Shown one piece after another: positions 9,713-17,658 of a stretch of 61,817 nucleotides of DNA (within the stretch, counting starts at the first letter, position 1; each line of letters begins with the position of its first letter). Under the pieces are notes generated by a model. That model was not told the origin of the DNA. It was given only the letters and a program-made list of their open reading frames with translations, and searched no databases. The stretch lies in the NCBI GenBank assembly GCA_003278815.1, contig QCDB01000006.1, forward strand, positions 1-61,817, in the 5' to 3' direction. The DNA is from SAR86 cluster bacterium AG-349-I13 (GTDB taxonomy: Bacteria; Pseudomonadota; Gammaproteobacteria; Magnimaribacterales; TMED112). The position numbers were made by a program, and so were the translations under genes.

Positions 9713-9715
9713 TCA
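9701..9715. other. Breakpoint joining two 5'-truncated genes head-to-head
   Basis: Leftward, the minus strand reads as TonB-receptor barrel (INTSELDGYEDYDPRNPYG). Rightward, the plus strand reads as mid-ScpA (EIKSRILLPREEE). Both frames are open across roughly GAAATTAAATCA, so the join lies within a few bases inside both genes. There is no insertion sequence or intergenic DNA. A head-to-head join of two truncated genes fits an inversion breakpoint or an amplification/assembly chimera. Confidence 0.75.
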
Positions 9716-10219
9716 AGAATCTTATTACCCAGGGAAGAGGAAGATGAAGAGGAGGACGGAGACCCTAAAGCAGAATTACTTAGAAGACTACAAGAATACA
9801 AAAGATTTAAAGAAGTATCTTTTAAACTGGATGAGGTGCCAAGAATTGATAGAGATATATTCCCAGCAGCAGGAAAGTTACCGGAATTTGAGCTGCCTAA
9901 ACCAAAGAATAATTACGACAAAAATGATTTAACATTTGCACTTAGATCAATGCTTGATGAAATGGTTAGGTTATCAAGTCACAAAGTCAAACTTGAAAAT
10001 ATAACTTTAGAATCAAAAATGAAACTTTTATTAGATAGTTTAAAAGAAAGAGATTTTATATCACTGCCAGAGCTTATTCTCAAAGGCGAATCTAAGTTAG
10101 CAGTTTCAGTAATTTTATCTGCCGCTTTAGAATTAAATAGAAAAGGCTATATTGAAATTGTTCAAGGAGAGCAATTCGGAGAGATTTATTTTAAAGGATC
10201 AGAAGAGGCAGTTCATTAA
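9704..10219 (+). CDS. scpA: Segregation and condensation protein A, C-terminal part (5' part missing)
   Basis: The C-terminal two-thirds of ScpA, the kleisin that bridges SMC and ScpB in chromosome condensation. The readable part starts at EIKSRILLPREEE, normally about residue 90-100. An acidic linker, RLQEYKRFKEVSFKLDEVPR, and a C-terminal winged helix follow. No start codon or N-terminal SMC-binding helices exist here because the sequence changes abruptly at about 9704 into the receptor fragment on the other strand. The GTG at 9836 is internal. The stop overlaps the scpB ATG (TAATG), the normal scpA-scpB-rluB arrangement. Confidence 0.85.
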   Translation, partial: EIKSRILLPREEEDEEEDGDPKAELLRRLQEYKRFKEVSFKLDEVPRIDRDIFPAAGKLPEFELPKPKNNYDKNDLTFALRSMLDEMVRLSSHKVKLENITLESKMKLLLDSLKERDFISLPELILKGESKLAVSVILSAALELNRKGYIEIVQGEQFGEIYFKGSEEAVH

Positions 10220-10800
10220 TGGATATTAAAAAAAGGACAGAAGCACTTTTACTTGCAGCAAATAGAGCTTTATCTGTGAAAGACATTGTAGAGTTATTAG
10301 AAATTGAAACTGCTAAAGAAGAATCTGAAGTCCTCAGTGCGGTAGTATCTCTTCAGGGAGAATATGAAGATAAACCTTATGATTTAGTTGAAGTTTCAAG
10401 CGGTTACAGAATTCAATTAAGTCAAGACTATTCAAAAGACATTGCTAAACTGTGGGAAGTTAAACCACTAAGACTTTCAAGAGCTACATTAGAGACACTT
10501 TCAATAATCACATACATGCAGCCAGTTACCAGAGGGGACATTGAGGATATAAGAGGCGTGAATGTTGCAACTAATGTAATTAAAGTTTTGATGGACCAAG
10601 GCTGGATAAAAATAAAAGGTTACAGAGATGTGCCTGGCAGACCAGCTCTTTTTATTACCACGCAAAAATTCTTGGATGATTTTTCAATGAAAACATTAGA
10701 TGATCTTCCGGTTTTACCTGATTTACCGGAAATAGAAAATATTTCGCCGGAACTTAGTCTTCAGGAAGATGCAATTGAGCAAGAAGCTCCAAAACAATAA
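10219..10800 (+). CDS. scpB: Segregation and condensation protein B
   Basis: A 193-residue ScpB with two winged-helix domains: AANRALSVKDIVELLEIE near the N-terminus, and the conserved LSRATLETLSIITYMQPVTR with IRGVN in the second half. It dimerises and binds ScpA in the SMC condensin-like complex. Its ATG overlaps the scpA stop, and its 3' end overlaps rluB by 32 bases. Length and motifs are normal. Confidence 0.95.
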   Translation: MDIKKRTEALLLAANRALSVKDIVELLEIETAKEESEVLSAVVSLQGEYEDKPYDLVEVSSGYRIQLSQDYSKDIAKLWEVKPLRLSRATLETLSIITYMQPVTRGDIEDIRGVNVATNVIKVLMDQGWIKIKGYRDVPGRPALFITTQKFLDDFSMKTLDDLPVLPDLPEIENISPELSLQEDAIEQEAPKQ

Positions 10801-11533
10801 ACAAAAACTTGAAAAATACTTGGCAAGTTTAGGGCTTGCATCTCGCCGCAACGTAAATGAATTTCTCAAGACAAAAAAAGTCACATTAAATGAAAAAAAA
10901 GTAAAAATAGACACATTTATTCAAAATGGTGACGTTTTAAACATAGACGGTGAGGATCTTGTCGTTGAACTGAATCCAGAAACTGAAGTTCTCCTATATC
11001 ATAAACCCACAGGTCAGGTTTGCTCAAACATACCTACAGATAAGAACGATAGTGTTTTTCAAGCCTTACCAGCAAGAAAAAAAGGGAAGTGGATTATGGT
11101 AGGTCGGCTTGATGTAAATACATCTGGCCTTTTAATTTTTTCTAATGACGGAAACCTAGTGAATTTTTTAGCTCATCCAAGCAGCAATATTGATAGAGAA
11201 TATTTATGCAGAGTCTATGGTGATGTGTCAGACAAAAAAATTGAAAACTTACTTAAAGGAGTAAAGATAAATGACGAGTTAGCACAATTCTCTGACATTG
11301 TGGCAGTCAAGAAAACTTCAAAGTCCAAAAACCATTGGTTTTATGTCTGTTTATTTAGTGGAAAGAATAGGGAAGTCAGAAAGTTATGGAAAACACAAAA
11401 ATTAGACGTTAATAGATTGATAAGACTAAGGTTTGGACCAATTTTATTGCCTGATAATTTAAAACCTGGTGGGTGGAAAAAGTTTTCCAAAAAAGAAGTC
11501 TCAAAGTTAAAAAATATTTTAGAAATTAATTGA
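10769..11533 (+). CDS. rluB: 23S rRNA pseudouridine(2605) synthase
   Basis: A 254-residue RsuA/RluB-family enzyme. The N-terminal S4 RNA-binding domain (KLEKYLASLGLASRRNVNEF) is followed by the catalytic domain with GRLDVNTSGLLIFSNDG, whose Asp is the nucleophile. The position after scpB identifies it as RluB, which modifies U2605 of 23S rRNA, rather than RsuA or RluE/F. It starts inside scpB. Its 3' end overlaps the convergent exonuclease-fold gene by eight bases. Confidence 0.92.
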   Translation: MQLSKKLQNNKQKLEKYLASLGLASRRNVNEFLKTKKVTLNEKKVKIDTFIQNGDVLNIDGEDLVVELNPETEVLLYHKPTGQVCSNIPTDKNDSVFQALPARKKGKWIMVGRLDVNTSGLLIFSNDGNLVNFLAHPSSNIDREYLCRVYGDVSDKKIENLLKGVKINDELAQFSDIVAVKKTSKSKNHWFYVCLFSGKNREVRKLWKTQKLDVNRLIRLRFGPILLPDNLKPGGWKKFSKKEVSKLKNILEIN

Positions 11534-12524
11534 GTTCAATAATTCCTACAACAGGAAAATGATCTGAAACGCCTATTAAATTTTTTGCATCATACCGTAT
11601 AGGTGTTGCATCTTTTCTAGTTTGAAGTGGGTGATTCACAATGCTCACGCCATCGTCGACAAAATTAGCATCTCTATTTTTTCTTACCATAATCACATCA
11701 AGAAAACTCCATGATTTGCCTGTAAACCAATAGCTTGTTCCATTGCAGTTTAAACATTGATCTCTATGAGAAACATACCAAGTCTTGTTGGCAGTTTTAA
11801 AGGTCTTCTCTTTATCATCTTCAGTTTGTGTGACATTAAAATCACCTAAAGCTATCACAGGTCCTTTCGTAGTAGAGGCCAGGTTTTCTAACGTGGAAAA
11901 AGCAGCTTTTCTCATGAAAACAGGATTATATGGTGCAGGGAAATGCACGTTGAAAACTGTAATTTTTTTGTCATCAATGGAAAAAACACTTTCGTGGATT
12001 TCTCTCGTATCGCCAATTTGTTGTTTCGTTGCGCCACTGAATTCAATCTTATGTAATTTTGATTCAATGATTTTGTATTTTGATATAAAAGCTGTGTCAA
12101 TCCCTCTGTTATCACTGCCTTCTAAAAGAACGTAATACTTATAGCCTGCTCCATCAAGTTTTTTAAATAACTGTTTTAGTATTCTTTTATTTTCAACTTC
12201 TTGTAAACCGATTATGTCTGGACCATTGTTTCCATAGGATAAAATGACGGTTGCTATAGAATTTAATTTGTGTTCAATTACTTCATCTGTCCAATCAGTA
12301 TACAAGCAATCATCTCGCCATCTTTTAGTAGAAATTTTTTCACAATTTCTTATGTGTACTGGATTTTGTTTTTTCGAAAACTCAAGATAAGTTTCATCAG
12401 TTTTATAAGCATCATCTCTGTTGTCAAAAAGATTTTCAACATTAAATGTCATTACAGAAACAGTTTCACCGTACAAAGACAATGAAAATAATAAAGATGT
12501 AAGAATTTTCAGTAAATTATTCAT
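11526..12524 (-). CDS. Secreted endonuclease/exonuclease/phosphatase-fold protein
   Basis: A 332-residue protein of the EEP (DNase I-like) superfamily, preceded by a signal peptide (MNNLLKILTSLLFSLSLYG, cleavage likely before ETVSV). Metal and catalytic motifs are present: MTFNVENLFD, GLQEVEN, GDFNVT and SDHFPV. It is probably exported and hydrolyses phosphodiester bonds in DNA or other substrates, perhaps for phosphorus scavenging; the substrate is inferred. The ATG at 12524 is chosen over a TTG two codons upstream because it follows a GAG Shine-Dalgarno-like sequence. It overlaps the small upstream gene. Confidence 0.88.
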   Translation of the reverse strand: MNNLLKILTSLLFSLSLYGETVSVMTFNVENLFDNRDDAYKTDETYLEFSKKQNPVHIRNCEKISTKRWRDDCLYTDWTDEVIEHKLNSIATVILSYGNNGPDIIGLQEVENKRILKQLFKKLDGAGYKYYVLLEGSDNRGIDTAFISKYKIIESKLHKIEFSGATKQQIGDTREIHESVFSIDDKKITVFNVHFPAPYNPVFMRKAAFSTLENLASTTKGPVIALGDFNVTQTEDDKEKTFKTANKTWYVSHRDQCLNCNGTSYWFTGKSWSFLDVIMVRKNRDANFVDDGVSIVNHPLQTRKDATPIRYDAKNLIGVSDHFPVVGIIELN

Positions 12525-12756
12525 TTTCAACTCGCCATTCTGTTATTGTGTTCACTCTTATATCTCTCCAAGCATTCTTATCAAGCGACCAAACCATAAT
12601 TGTTTCGCTTTCCGAAGAGATATTCATAATTTTAACACCATCAGGCATAAGATCTTCATTGAGCGTAGAGGGCATAACCCTAATATCTCCGGAATCAATT
12701 TTTTTAAAACTGATTACAACGATACCATTCTTTAATGCATTAATAAGTTCATTCAT
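12517..12756 (-). CDS. Small SH3-barrel (WYL_2/DUF2693-like) protein
   Basis: A 79-residue protein starting MNELINALKNGIVVISFKK. The pattern of a short helix, then a strand with F-K, then MPSTLNEDLMPDG, then an aromatic WSLDKNAWRDIRVNTI segment resembles the small SH3-barrel proteins found in phages and bacteria (PF10902-like). This is recognised by eye only. A longer reading from 12828 exists, but its extra residues lie inside yciK and do not look like the family. Start and stop overlap both neighbours, so it is translationally coupled between yciK and the exonuclease-fold gene. The function is unknown. Confidence 0.6.
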   Translation of the reverse strand: MNELINALKNGIVVISFKKIDSGDIRVMPSTLNEDLMPDGVKIMNISSESETIMVWSLDKNAWRDIRVNTITEWRVENE

Positions 12757-13492
12757 GATAGTTAAACATATTACCTGTTTCCTGACATTGATCTGATAGT
12801 AACCATAAATAATCGATAGCAATTTCATCAGGAGTTCTTAAAGTATTTGGATCTTCAGCTGGAAAAGCTTGAGCTCTCATTTGTGTTCTCGTTGGTCCTG
12901 GATTGTAAGAATTTACTCTCATATCTTTTTCATACTCATCAGCAAGACTTTGCATTAGGCCCTCTACAGCAAATTTTGAGATAGAGTAACTTGTCCAAAA
13001 GGCCCGAGCTTTTCTTCCAACTCCAGATGATGTGAAGACTACTGATGGATCTTTTGCTTTCAGTAAAAGAGGTAAAGATAACTGGGTCAGTAAAAAGTTA
13101 CTTTCAAAATTCACCTGCATTACTGTCTTTAGTTGTTGTAATGAGGTATTTATTATTGGGGACAAATAACCAAGGACGCCAGCTACATGCACTAGACCAT
13201 CTAATTTTTCGTAGTTGTTATATAAGCTATCAGCTAACTTTTTGTAATCTTTTTCACTAGCTTTCAAAAAATCAAATTCTATTATTAAGGGTTCTTTTCG
13301 ACCCTCGTCGCAAATTTCATCTTGTAGTGAATAAAGTTTTTTTATGTCTTTTGATAACAAGATAAGATTCGCATCATTTTTTGCAGCAATTTTTGCTACT
13401 GCTCTGCCAATGCCAGATCCAGCTCCAGTAATGAGAATGTTTTTGTTAGAAAGTGAGACTTTAGAAATGTCTGTACTAGGAACGTGTTTCAT
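12749..13492 (-). CDS. yciK: YciK-family short-chain dehydrogenase/reductase
   Basis: A 247-residue classical SDR with a Rossmann NAD(P)-binding motif GAGSGIGRAVA, the catalytic Tyr-Lys pair in YSISK and an NPGPTRT segment after it. Best matched to YciK by context: ubiG-mupP-yciK is a conserved string in pseudomonads and relatives. The substrate is not known for the family. The start is inside the end of mupP (4-base overlap), and the stop overlaps the SH3-like gene. Confidence 0.85.
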   Translation of the reverse strand: MKHVPSTDISKVSLSNKNILITGAGSGIGRAVAKIAAKNDANLILLSKDIKKLYSLQDEICDEGRKEPLIIEFDFLKASEKDYKKLADSLYNNYEKLDGLVHVAGVLGYLSPIINTSLQQLKTVMQVNFESNFLLTQLSLPLLLKAKDPSVVFTSSGVGRKARAFWTSYSISKFAVEGLMQSLADEYEKDMRVNSYNPGPTRTQMRAQAFPAEDPNTLRTPDEIAIDYLWLLSDQCQETGNMFNYHE

Positions 13493-14136
13493 AATATTTC
13501 TTTTATTTCAATTGGTGAATCAATGTTATAGTCAGCACCCCAGCTTAAAGGGTTAGACTCATAATAACCATAAGTGCAGGCAATCGATTTCACATTAGCA
13601 TTTTTTGCAGTCTGGATATCTCTTTCATGATCTCCAACATAAAAAGATGTTTTTACACTTGCATCCAGTAGATTTAATGCCTTGAGGATTCCTTCAGGAT
13701 CAGGTTTTGTTTGATGAACATTTTCTGGACAAATAATTGCACTAGTTAGATTGTGCCAGTTTAGTTTCTCAATAATTGGTAAGGTAAACTTCGCTGATTT
13801 ATTTGTAACAATTCCCCAAGAAATATTCTTCTCTGTCAAAAAATTTAATAATTCTTCAACACCTTCGTACACATGAATATCTGATGTCATTATTTGAGCA
13901 TATCTTTTTAAAAATTTATGTTTTAACTCATAAATTTTTTCATCATTGGCTTCAGGAAAAGCATTTTTTAGAATTAGAGAAGCTCCTCTGGAGGAAAATT
14001 CTCTCACAATTTCAAAATTAACAGGATCTTGGGATTCTTCTATCTTTAACTCGTTAACAATTTTTAAAAATGAAAGACCTGAATTGATCAATGTACCATC
14101 AAGATCGAACAATAAAGCACTATTTTTTGGTTGCAT
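13489..14136 (-). CDS. mupP: HAD phosphatase, probable N-acetylmuramic acid 6-phosphate phosphatase MupP
   Basis: A HAD hydrolase of 215 residues: nucleophile motif LLFDLDGTLINSG, motif II VTNKS, motif III KPDPEG, motif IV VGDHERDIQTA. The C-terminal YGYYESNPLSWGADYNI matches the MupP signature better than a generic phosphoglycolate phosphatase. The position between ubiG and yciK is where Pseudomonas carries mupP. MupP makes MurNAc for the AmgK/MurU peptidoglycan recycling route; those partners are not in this window. The start at 14136 is preferred over 14178 because the family begins a few residues before LLFDLDGT. Phosphoglycolate phosphatase (gph) remains possible. Confidence 0.78.
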   Translation of the reverse strand: MQPKNSALLFDLDGTLINSGLSFLKIVNELKIEESQDPVNFEIVREFSSRGASLILKNAFPEANDEKIYELKHKFLKRYAQIMTSDIHVYEGVEELLNFLTEKNISWGIVTNKSAKFTLPIIEKLNWHNLTSAIICPENVHQTKPDPEGILKALNLLDASVKTSFYVGDHERDIQTAKNANVKSIACTYGYYESNPLSWGADYNIDSPIEIKEIL

Positions 14137-14812
14137 GAATAATATAATTAACTGATGGATCGTCAGTAAGTCGAACAATATCTAAAAACGGTAGGTATGA
14201 CATACCTTTGACCTCCTCAAAAACTAAACTTGCTTGATCAATATAATCTTTCATTTCCGAAGGCTTGATAAGTTTCTCAAATTCATGCGTACCTTGAGGA
14301 AGAATATTAAGAATATATTCAGCACCTAAAATTGCAAAAATAAAAGATTTTAAGTTTCTATTTATAGTTGAAAAAAATAAATGTCCACCTGGCTTACAAA
14401 GTTGCGCACATTCTTTAATAACTTGTGATGGATCTGGAACATGTTCTAACATTTCTAAACAAGTAATTACGTCAAATGTTTTTTTCTCCTTTACCATGTC
14501 AGTGGTACTTATTTTCCTGTAATTTATATCAAGCATCGATTTTTTTTGTCTTATCTTAGCTACATTTAGAGGGCCATCTGCTAAATCGATAGCTGTGACG
14601 TTGGCGCCTTTTTGTGACAAAAGTTCAGCAAGAATCCCACCACCACAACCAATGTCTAGAATTTCCAGATTATTTATATCAACTTTATCTTCAATGTAGC
14701 TAGTTCTTAAAGGATTAATCAAATGCAGTGGTTTAAACTTCCCATTTGGATCCCACCACTGGTCAGCTAGTTTTGTGAATTTTTCTAATTCTAATTGATC
14801 AAAATTTTCCAT
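14120..14812 (-). CDS. ubiG: Ubiquinone biosynthesis O-methyltransferase
   Basis: A 230-residue SAM-dependent methyltransferase that carries out both O-methylations in ubiquinone synthesis. UbiG hallmarks are FTKLADQWWDPNGKFKPLH at the N-terminus, the SAM motif ILDIGCGGGILAELL and CLEMLEHVPDP. It heads the minus-strand operon ubiG-mupP-yciK-(SH3-like)-exonuclease and diverges from pntA with only 34 bases between. A TATACT hexamer lies seven bases before the ATG, with no Shine-Dalgarno. Confidence 0.95.
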   Translation of the reverse strand: MENFDQLELEKFTKLADQWWDPNGKFKPLHLINPLRTSYIEDKVDINNLEILDIGCGGGILAELLSQKGANVTAIDLADGPLNVAKIRQKKSMLDINYRKISTTDMVKEKKTFDVITCLEMLEHVPDPSQVIKECAQLCKPGGHLFFSTINRNLKSFIFAILGAEYILNILPQGTHEFEKLIKPSEMKDYIDQASLVFEEVKGMSYLPFLDIVRLTDDPSVNYIIHATKK

Positions 14813-14819
14813 AAGTTAA

Positions 14820-14825
14820 AGTATA
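14820..14825 (-). promoter_or_regulatory. -10-like hexamer TATACT directly before ubiG
   Basis: Read on the minus strand, TATACT is followed by seven bases and the ubiG ATG. The 34-base gap shared with divergent pntA leaves no room for a conventional 5' leader. No Shine-Dalgarno is visible. A leaderless start is inferred, as at several other operon heads in this window. Confidence 0.4.
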
Positions 14826-14846
14826 TCTTTAGACATTAAATATTTT

Positions 14847-15965
14847 ATGATTTTAGGGGCTGTCACACCAAAAAACCAAAAAGATCTTAGATCGAGTTTA
14901 CATCCAAACACGATAAAGCCAATTTTAGATATGGGTATAGATATCATATTTGAAAGTGGTCTGGGGAAGGGCATTGACGTCAATGACGAAGTTTTTTTAA
15001 GCTTGGGTGCAAAATCAGCTAGCAGGGAAGCATGTTTATCCCAATCAGATGTGCTTATGTCAACATCCCCAATTGCAGTGAACGAGATTTCTGCAATGAA
15101 AGATCAAGCCTTATTTCTAGGTTTAATGGAACCGTTTTCAAATAAGGAGCAATTTTCTGCATTTCAACTAAATAACGTTTCAGCGGTAAGCATGGAATTT
15201 ATTCCTAGAATTACGAGAGCTCAAAAAATGGATGTTTTAAGTAGTCAATCAAATTTAGCTGGATATGTGGCAGTCATTGAATCAGCCAAAGAATTAAAAT
15301 CGGCTTTACCAATGATGATGACAGCAGCTGGGACATTAAAACCTGCTACGGTTTTTGTAATTGGAGTTGGTGTAGCAGGTTTACAAGCTATTGCTACTGC
15401 TAAGAGACTGGGTGCAAAAGTTGAGGCATTTGACACCAGACCTGTTGTTGAGGAACAAGTCAAATCATTAGGAGCAAGGTTTGTAAAAATTGATTTAGGC
15501 GATACAGGACAAACTGAACAAGGTTATGCAAATGAACTCACAAAAGAACAAATCCAGTTGCAAAAAGATCTACAAAGTGAAGTTTGTGCAAGATCAGATA
15601 TTGTGATTACAACTGCTCAACTTTTTGGAAGGCCAGCACCAAAACTGATTGACGAAAAGACGATAAAAAAAATGAAGCCAGGAAGTGTAATTTTTGACAT
15701 GGCAGTTGAGAGTGGAGGCAACGTTGAAGGTTCTATTCTTGACGACGTTAATGTAATAAATGGTGTAAAAGTCATGGGCATTTCAAATTTACCTTCGCTA
15801 GTTTCTGATCACGCTTCATTTGCATTAAGCAATAATTTTACAAATTTCATATCTGATTTTTATTGCACTGAAAAAAAGAGCATTGAGTTAAATAAAGAAG
15901 ACGAAATAATTAAGTCTGCATTGTTAGTTCATGATGGCGAAATACTAAATGGAGCATTTAAATAA
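14847..15965 (+). CDS. pntAA: NAD(P) transhydrogenase subunit alpha, part 1 (NAD-binding)
   Basis: A 372-residue soluble domain dI of the proton-translocating transhydrogenase, binding NADH and passing hydride to NADP at domain dIII of PntB. The nucleotide-binding segment is VIGVGVAGLQAIATAKRLGA with an acidic residue downstream (EAFDTRP). Here the alpha subunit is split: the membrane part is a separate gene overlapping by one base, as in many marine and alphaproteobacterial types, whereas E. coli PntA is fused. The enzyme supplies NADPH using the proton gradient. Confidence 0.93.
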   Translation: MILGAVTPKNQKDLRSSLHPNTIKPILDMGIDIIFESGLGKGIDVNDEVFLSLGAKSASREACLSQSDVLMSTSPIAVNEISAMKDQALFLGLMEPFSNKEQFSAFQLNNVSAVSMEFIPRITRAQKMDVLSSQSNLAGYVAVIESAKELKSALPMMMTAAGTLKPATVFVIGVGVAGLQAIATAKRLGAKVEAFDTRPVVEEQVKSLGARFVKIDLGDTGQTEQGYANELTKEQIQLQKDLQSEVCARSDIVITTAQLFGRPAPKLIDEKTIKKMKPGSVIFDMAVESGGNVEGSILDDVNVINGVKVMGISNLPSLVSDHASFALSNNFTNFISDFYCTEKKSIELNKEDEIIKSALLVHDGEILNGAFK

Positions 15966-16237
15966 TGGAAATTATAGTTTTATTATTTTTTATTTTGATT
16001 TTAGCTATTTTTCTTGGTTTGGAATTGATTTCTAAAATTCCGAGCACATTACATACTCCTTTGATGTCAGGGGCAAACGCAATTAGTGGCATCACGTTGG
16101 TCGGTGCGCTAAGTCTTGATACTGGAAGTAATCTACAAATGATCCTAGCTTTTTCAGCCATCACCTTTGCATCCATAAATGTTTTTGGTGGTTATTTAGT
16201 CACAAATCGTATGTTGAGAATGTTTAAAAAGAAATGA
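15965..16237 (+). CDS. pntAB: NAD(P) transhydrogenase subunit alpha, part 2 (membrane)
   Basis: A 90-residue membrane protein with three or four hydrophobic helices, corresponding to the C-terminal membrane part of E. coli PntA. LELISKIPSTLHTPLMSGANAIS is the family segment at the dII interface. The start overlaps the pntAA stop, and the end overlaps pntB by four bases (ATGATG/TGA), so the three genes are translationally coupled. Confidence 0.93.
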   Translation: MEIIVLLFFILILAIFLGLELISKIPSTLHTPLMSGANAISGITLVGALSLDTGSNLQMILAFSAITFASINVFGGYLVTNRMLRMFKKK

Positions 16238-17631
16238 TGGAATTTGATTTAAATACACTGCAGCAAATTGGATACATATTTTCAGCCATTCTATTCATTT
16301 ATGGTTTGAAGATGCTTTCAAATGAGAGTAGTGCCGCAAAGGGTAATGTTGTCTCCTCAATGGGGATGTTATTAGCAGTACTTGTCACGGTTATTGAAAT
16401 TGTAAATCCAGTACTTGTACTTTCAGCCATGCTACTTGGAGCTTTAATTGGCTCTGCATTTGCTTTAAAAGTAAAAATGACATCAATTCCTGAAATGGTT
16501 GCATTATTTAATGGCTTTGGAGGTTTATCTTCTTTCTTTTTAGCTTGGTCAGAGTTCAATAATCTCTCTGCAATTTCTTTAATAATGATTTTGTCTTTTA
16601 TGACTGTACTTATCGGAGGTATAACATTTAGTGGTAGTGTTATAGCATTTTTTAAGCTAGCAGAAATCTTAAAAGGCGACAATAATTTTCTTAATAAAGC
16701 TTCAAGATGGTTTTTGATATTCAGCCTTTTGTTTGTGATTATAGCTGTCGCTCAAGTTATGGCTGGGGGTCTGGGCTACGAACTCATAGATTTAGCCTTA
16801 ATTCAAAAAACATTTATAGTTCTTCTCATTATATCCTTGTTAGCTGGATTAGCCTTTGTTCTACCGATCGGAGGAGGAGATATGCCAGTGGTTATATCTT
16901 TACTCAACTCATTTTCTGGGATAGCAGCAGCGTCTGCTGGCGTCTTACTAACCAATACTGCTTTGATAGTCGCGGGCTGTTTAGTCGGTGCTTCAGGATT
17001 AGTTTTAACACTAATTATGGCTAAATCAATGAATAGGACTTTATATAATATCTTTTTTGTTGGGTATGAAAGTTCAGGTTCAAGTGCTGCTGAAATAGAT
17101 GGAGAAATTAAACCAATATCTGCTGAAGATGCATATCTCGTTGTTGAGGCGGCAAGGTCAGTTCTGATAGTTCCTGGTTACGGTATGGCTGTTGCTCAAG
17201 CTCAACATGTTGTAAAAGAATTAGGTGATCTTTTAGAAGAGAATGGCTGTGAAGTTTCATATGGTATTCATCCGGTAGCGGGCAGAATGCCAGGCCATAT
17301 GAATGTACTTTTAGCTGAGGCTAATGTCTCGTATGATAACCTACTGGAACCAAAAGACATAAATCCAACAATGGAAACTGTTGATATTGCTATTGTGATT
17401 GGAGCAAATGATGTGGTTAACCCATCGGCAACTGAGGAGCCTGGTAGTCCAATCTATGGTATGCCTATTTTGGAAGTACATAGAGCTAAAACTGCAATGG
17501 TGTTAAAGAGATCAATGGCTTCAGGTTTTGCTGGTGTTCAGAACCCATTATTTTTCAAAGAGAATTCAAGAATGCTTTTTGGTGATGCAAAAGAAAGTAT
17601 TTCTAAATTAGTCGCAGAATTTAAAGATTAG
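16234..17631 (+). CDS. pntB: NAD(P) transhydrogenase subunit beta
   Basis: A 465-residue subunit: about 260 residues of transmembrane helices (domain dII), then the NADP-binding domain dIII with VPGYGMAVAQAQHVVKEL and VIGANDVVNPSA. It includes the characteristic GIHPVAGRMPGHMNVLLAEA. It forms the proton channel and NADP site with PntAA/PntAB. Length equals that of E. coli PntB. No hairpin terminator is visible before gyrA. Confidence 0.96.
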   Translation: MMEFDLNTLQQIGYIFSAILFIYGLKMLSNESSAAKGNVVSSMGMLLAVLVTVIEIVNPVLVLSAMLLGALIGSAFALKVKMTSIPEMVALFNGFGGLSSFFLAWSEFNNLSAISLIMILSFMTVLIGGITFSGSVIAFFKLAEILKGDNNFLNKASRWFLIFSLLFVIIAVAQVMAGGLGYELIDLALIQKTFIVLLIISLLAGLAFVLPIGGGDMPVVISLLNSFSGIAAASAGVLLTNTALIVAGCLVGASGLVLTLIMAKSMNRTLYNIFFVGYESSGSSAAEIDGEIKPISAEDAYLVVEAARSVLIVPGYGMAVAQAQHVVKELGDLLEENGCEVSYGIHPVAGRMPGHMNVLLAEANVSYDNLLEPKDINPTMETVDIAIVIGANDVVNPSATEEPGSPIYGMPILEVHRAKTAMVLKRSMASGFAGVQNPLFFKENSRMLFGDAKESISKLVAEFKD

Positions 17632-17646
17632 TTGAGATCCCTATGA

Positions 17647-17652
17647 TAAAAT
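17647..17652 (+). promoter_or_regulatory. -10-like hexamer TAAAAT directly before gyrA
   Basis: TAAAAT is followed by six bases and the gyrA GTG at 17659. An overlapping alternative hexamer, TATGAT, is at 17642-17647. Neither leaves space for a Shine-Dalgarno, and none is seen. This supports a leaderless gyrA transcript. Confidence 0.45.
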
Positions 17653-17658
17653 AGTTTC

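Noticed and set aside
9836-10219. Intact small scpA starting at GTG 9836
   Set aside because: ScpA-like sequence continues in frame upstream to about 9704, so the GTG is internal to a truncated gene.
12757-12828. N-terminal extension of the SH3-like protein from 12828
   Set aside because: These residues lie wholly inside yciK coding sequence and do not resemble the family; the ATG at 12756 gives the expected N-terminus.
17632-17647. TTGAGA/TATGAT as a -35/-10 promoter for gyrA
   Set aside because: The spacing is only four bases, far too short for a sigma-70 promoter.
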